Below are positions 61,301 to 64,000 of a stretch of 64,000 nucleotides of DNA, piece by piece. Numbering within the stretch: position 1 is the stretch's first letter; each line of letters opens with the position of its first letter. The translations under genes were made by a program, and so were the position numbers. The notes below the pieces were generated by a model. It did no database searches and was not told the origin of the DNA. It worked only from the letters and a program-made list of their open reading frames with translations. Origin of the DNA: Trichomonas tenax (Eukaryota; Parabasalia; Trichomonadida; Trichomonadidae); NCBI GenBank assembly GCA_023091735.1, contig JALKBU010000009.1, positions 1-64,000 of the forward strand, read 5' to 3'.

Positions 61301-63326
61301 TTACGCGTTTTCTTCATGCATTTTCAAGAAGCATGTCTTCGGATCAATGATTGAATCCATCAAAGCCTATTGTTTCTCTAACTCAGAGTTAGTTGAAGAA
61401 ATCGATCTTTCCAACACCAAAATCAAAGTCATCGAAGCGGGAACATTTTTCGGATGCATCAGTCTCCACACAATCAAGCTTCCAAATACAGTTACACAGC
61501 TTTTAGATTCTGCGTTTTCACAAACAGCTATCGAAGAATTCGTTTTCAATGATGCTATAACAGAGATTGGTCATTCTTTGTTCCTTAACTGTTCCAAACT
61601 TAAGAAAGTTGATTTATCAAATACAAAACTTATAAAACTCACTGCTTTCATGTTCACCAACTGCATCAACCTTGATATCATTAAAAGGCCTTCTTGCTGC
61701 ACTTATTATGCAAACTCATGCTTATCTAATACTGCTATTACAAGTATTTCTCTCGCTGAACACGTTTTCCTTGAAGAAAGAGTTTTCTTCGGTTGCAAAT
61801 CACTTGAACATGTTAACATAAGCCTGATGAATAACACAAAGATCCCAGATTACACATTCCACGGAACACCAATCAAAGAGATTCACTTCCCTCCAAACAT
61901 CATTTCCATTGGACAACAAGTTCTTTCTGAAGCAAGCATCAAAGAGTTCATCGGTGGTCCAAACCTCGGTGAAATTGGTGAATACTGTTTCGAATGCTGT
62001 GCAAACTTAGAACTTGTTGATCTCTCAAAGACATTAGTTGATAAATTACATGAAGGTTTGTTCATCAATTGCACAAAGATTACTGAAGTTAAACTTCCAG
62101 CAAATCTCCGTTCAATCGGTCCATACTGTTTCGCATTCTCTGGTATCAAAGAATTCAACGGAACAAGTTTCCTCGATGTTATTCATGATAGCGCTTTCAA
62201 AGGAAGTCAGATTAAATCTGTTGATTTACTCGCTTCTCCAATCACAACAATCGGTGATCAAGCATTCGCTAACACAACAAGTTTGACAGGATTTTTTATT
62301 AAATACATTGAGATGTACGGTGAGAAGTGTTTCATGCACAGCGGAATCAAGGAATTCACATTTACTCAAGGACTTGTTTTCCTTAAGCCACATTGTTTTG
62401 CTTGCTGCAGAAATCTTGTTAACATCGATCTTTCAAAGACATCTATTACAAAAATTCCAATCAGTGCATTTGAAAATTCATCATCGATTGCTACTGTTAC
62501 GCTCCCGTCTGGATTGAAGATTATTCATCATCACGCGTTCTCCCGGACAGCGTTGAAGAAAGTCACATTACCAGACAAAACTAATTCCATCGGAAACTTT
62601 TCGTTCTCTGACATTGCAGCTCTCGAAGAATTCGATGCTTCAACATGTTCAGATGTCATTGTTTATGAAGGAGCATTTAAGAACTGTGCAAATCTGAAGA
62701 ATGTTAACATTCCAAGTATCATTTCGATCCACGATTATGCATTCGAAGGAACACTCATCAGCAAAGTTTTCCTTCCATCATCACTGACAACCGTCGGCCG
62801 CGGCATTTACAAGAATTGCAGAGCTCTCGAGAAGGTCGACATCTATTTACTTAAACTTACAACCATAAGTCCAGAGATGTTCAAGTGCTGCTCTAACTTG
62901 AAGCATATCTCTCTCCCGTATAATATTAAAGTTATATCCAAAGACAGCTTCGAAGGATGCATGAACCTCAAGAGAATTAGATATTGCGGAGGTTCTGAAG
63001 TCACAGGAGACTTCATTCTTCCTGAGGGTGCTGTCGTTTACGTATCAGAAGCGTATCCTGGTGATCTGTTTGGTGGATTCCCAGTGAGAAAGAGCAACAA
63101 ATGCAATGACTGGAACTCATTCATAGAACCTCCAAGAAGTGGAAACACATTCCTTGTCGTTTTCTTCTCAGTTTCTTCCATCTTCGCAGGTATATTTGTT
63201 GTCATTCTCGTTGCTAAGTTCGCTGGTGTCAAAGTCGCACTGATCATTGAAGCAAAGAATAACGATACAGACATGTTGTTAAGGCCAAGGCCAGAAAGTA
63301 ATTCTTACCCAGAAGAAGAATATTAA
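58344..63326 (+). CDS. Giant BspA-like leucine-rich-repeat surface protein
   Basis: 1660 residues. A short hydrophobic signal-like start (MLIFAYFACIAISQS) is followed by about 65 Treponema-type LRR_5 repeats of about 23 residues (IGAGAFAKTSLSSLTLPETI, FCFCNCTQIHEINIESTKV; consensus A-F-x-N-C-x-x-L-x-x-I-x-L-P-x-x-I-x-x-I-G). One transmembrane helix (about 1600-1627, FLVVFFSVSSIFAGIFVVIL) and a 33-residue acidic cytoplasmic tail ending YPEEEY follow. The family (TvBspA-like) is strongly expanded in trichomonads, probably derived from bacterial LRR proteins by lateral transfer, and is implicated in adhesion and host or bacterial contact. Repeat regularity makes unequal recombination likely. Confidence 0.95.
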   Translation: MLIFAYFACIAISQSNTEVNFNGVVILCTKKDNELIIENDVADNPAMDQNYNKSLYIQGTTTIGGELLTITRIGAGAFAKTSLSSLTLPETITEIDVGAFSNLKNCILVDLSQTKITTISQKLFYYSNICEVKLPLTLTSIREKAFEKTSIQNITFPKSLNSISRAAFRRCPNITFISLEDTEITILPSQCFSDSSLSIIKLPKKLQIISDKAFYNTQITSIQFSNQITDIQEYAFANCVLLTAIDISETQITCIHIGTFENCTNLQRIRTCLHIRQIYNRSFYNSGLMSFISMQSIDAVYPSAFENCSELNTVDFSRSNLTFLGEYAFANCTKLESIKLSQSIQSIGVGAFMNTKVITFDNYYTLHEVGSSAFKGCSALTKVELNSSSLTIIQPRTFLNCTSLKAIVLSPNITTVCEEAFRSCGITNFTSDTIYKFKLNAFAECEQLVYISLMCPDLEEIPENMFILCESLQVVNLSNTTKIINRQAFAFCFELAQVNFSNTQICCICDSAFSFTSKLQLVDLPPTLVSLGVGAFYSSRLTTINLPYGLKEIGVGCFCYSELQAVSLPESVNIINEGVFNSTKLKHVFIPNVTEIHEAAFMNTEIELIEFSPNIKFIGSYAFYNTNIKKIILSESQLVVLAESCFTNCSALTTIEFPKTLTRIDKFCFCNCTQIHEINIESTKVQFIGPSAFMNCTGLEDIKIPPTISSIGKSCFERSAIDSFILECPIKTIGSYAFANMVFLEKVDLFLTNITYLCKEMFINDFQLTEIILPKGIKSFDYGALSYCGLKSVVLPDSVATLSEFLFAFSYIRSCDLSRSQLTFIPMRVFYNCSLIEFVKVPHTIEVIGIEAFMYSSIKEFHFNRKLSQLSYGAFAYSKIEKIDLSTTNLYELSKEVFMETPLATFRLPKKLTTLQDFCFAATQITEFVAGPNISYIGTKCFRNCEKLKLIDLSKSQINIVPSGFVFNCTSLTEFKLSNSTHALGDYAFSSCIFKKHVFGSMIESIKAYCFSNSELVEEIDLSNTKIKVIEAGTFFGCISLHTIKLPNTVTQLLDSAFSQTAIEEFVFNDAITEIGHSLFLNCSKLKKVDLSNTKLIKLTAFMFTNCINLDIIKRPSCCTYYANSCLSNTAITSISLAEHVFLEERVFFGCKSLEHVNISLMNNTKIPDYTFHGTPIKEIHFPPNIISIGQQVLSEASIKEFIGGPNLGEIGEYCFECCANLELVDLSKTLVDKLHEGLFINCTKITEVKLPANLRSIGPYCFAFSGIKEFNGTSFLDVIHDSAFKGSQIKSVDLLASPITTIGDQAFANTTSLTGFFIKYIEMYGEKCFMHSGIKEFTFTQGLVFLKPHCFACCRNLVNIDLSKTSITKIPISAFENSSSIATVTLPSGLKIIHHHAFSRTALKKVTLPDKTNSIGNFSFSDIAALEEFDASTCSDVIVYEGAFKNCANLKNVNIPSIISIHDYAFEGTLISKVFLPSSLTTVGRGIYKNCRALEKVDIYLLKLTTISPEMFKCCSNLKHISLPYNIKVISKDSFEGCMNLKRIRYCGGSEVTGDFILPEGAVVYVSEAYPGDLFGGFPVRKSNKCNDWNSFIEPPRSGNTFLVVFFSVSSIFAGIFVVILVAKFAGVKVALIIEAKNNDTDMLLRPRPESNSYPEEEY

Positions 63327-63620
63327 TAGATTTTTTTGTTAGAAATAAAGCTATAATTTCATTATACGGACTAAATTTTATCTCAGATGCAGTCAAAATG
63401 ATCAGCAAATATCAATATATCAATTATCGCAGGATTGGTTAAATATCTTAGATTTATGATTTATGGACTGATGTAAGCTGAGTATTCAATAAGAAATGGT
63501 TCATTCTCATGAGAAATAAGTTTTCTTCAATGATGTTTATTTTTGACATGTAATTTAGCAGATGTCAAATCAAAAGTAACATTTTTTTAAAAAAGTTTGT
63601 TGAATGATTTTCTTGATTAA
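63327..63620. promoter_or_regulatory. Spacer with a TGACATGTAA element before the last reading frame
   Basis: TGACATGTAA at 63544-63553, with a second TGTCAAA nearby. A short ATG frame at 63604 (MIFLINNK) stops at once. Confidence 0.45.
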
Positions 63621-64000
63621 CAACAAATAATATCGGAACAAAAATTAACGATAATAAACGAAAATAAAGAGGTAAGCAACAGCATATTCGAGAAATTAAG
63701 ATCTTTTAAAGGAGGATCGATTTATATTGATTCATTGAATGTTAAAATACATAACAACATATTCATTGACAGCTATGCGTCATTTGCTGGAGCTGTTATA
63801 ATCATTTCACCTTCTAATTGCCAAATTAATTCAAATTCATTTAAAGAATGCAAAGCCAAAGTGTTGGGAGGGGCCATAATATGTGAGTCATCTATTTCAA
63901 CTAGTAATTCTTATATTTTCGAAGAAAATAATTTTACAAAATGTTCATCTCCATCTGTATCTGCTTTAGATATATGGGATGGTTTTCCTATCATTGCAAA
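63621..64000 (+). CDS. Pmp-like beta-helix protein, 5' end unresolved, cut by window edge
   Basis: An open frame from 63621 runs to the window end. It contains regularly spaced beta-helix segments (FAGAVIIISPSNCQINSN, FKECKAKVLGGAIICESS) including the GGAI-type motif of chlamydial Pmp-like proteins, related in style to the gene at 1586-2782. No in-frame ATG follows the TAA at 63618-63620, and the nearest ATG (63604) is in another frame. So this is a 5'-truncated pseudogene, a frameshifted gene, or a gene whose first coding part is elsewhere. The 3' part is outside the window. Confidence 0.55.

Overview
The window is AT-rich eukaryotic nuclear DNA from a flagellated anaerobic protist, most likely a trichomonad (Parabasalia). 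The main evidence is: about 30 protein genes on both strands with no intron needed to read any of them; a Cpn60 carrying a short hydrogenosome-type presequence; a 1660-residue BspA-like leucine-rich-repeat surface protein and beta-helix (Pmp-like) surface proteins; and trichomonad-type initiator elements (TCAYTW) a few bases upstream of the start codon of at least six genes. I cannot decide between genera such as Trichomonas and Tritrichomonas from sequence alone.

Layout. 1-5 kb: a broken DDE transposase, a Pmp-like surface protein and a coiled-coil protein. 5-19 kb: a Sec23-like protein, hydrogenosomal HSP60, two armadillo-like proteins flanking the proteasome assembly chaperone PSMG2, a small coiled-coil protein, a large all-helical protein and a ubiquitin-like protein. 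19-26 kb is a 7 kb gene desert. Inside it, near-identical ~50 bp terminal inverted repeats bound a 4.1 kb segment (20841-24965) packed with about 15 imperfect RNA-like hairpins of 45-115 nt. 26-35 kb: a large multi-pass membrane protein, a divergent tetraspanin / GT31-like glycosyltransferase pair, a divergent NELF-A-like / ribosomal eL38 pair, axonemal dynein light chain p28 and a nitroreductase. 35-48 kb: a CHD-like protein whose ATPase motifs are lost and which ends in an FYR domain, a MYCBP-like flagellar protein, a small GTPase, a probably myristoylated Kelch protein and a ubiquitin protease. 48-58 kb: PABP, ribosomal uS12 (RPS23), FAM32A, CCT1, an acyltransferase-like protein, a minimal Dicer-like protein and an atypical Rab. 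58-64 kb: the giant BspA-like protein and the start of another Pmp-like reading frame cut by the window edge.

Three themes stand out. (1) The hairpin cluster and a Giardia-style minimal Dicer (one RNase III domain with all four metal ligands, one degenerate) occur in the same window, so a small-RNA locus is a real possibility, although transcription is unproven. (2) Several regulators are unusual: a pseudo-CHD protein fused to an FYR domain, a recognisable NELF-A N-domain, and a Rab lacking the catalytic glutamine. (3) A 10-base element, TGWCNNGTAA, recurs almost only in intergenic DNA next to gene starts, is often clustered, and also occurs inside the hairpin element.

Most predicted starts were moved to the first plausible ATG, because several open frames begin at non-ATG codons; initiator elements were used where visible.
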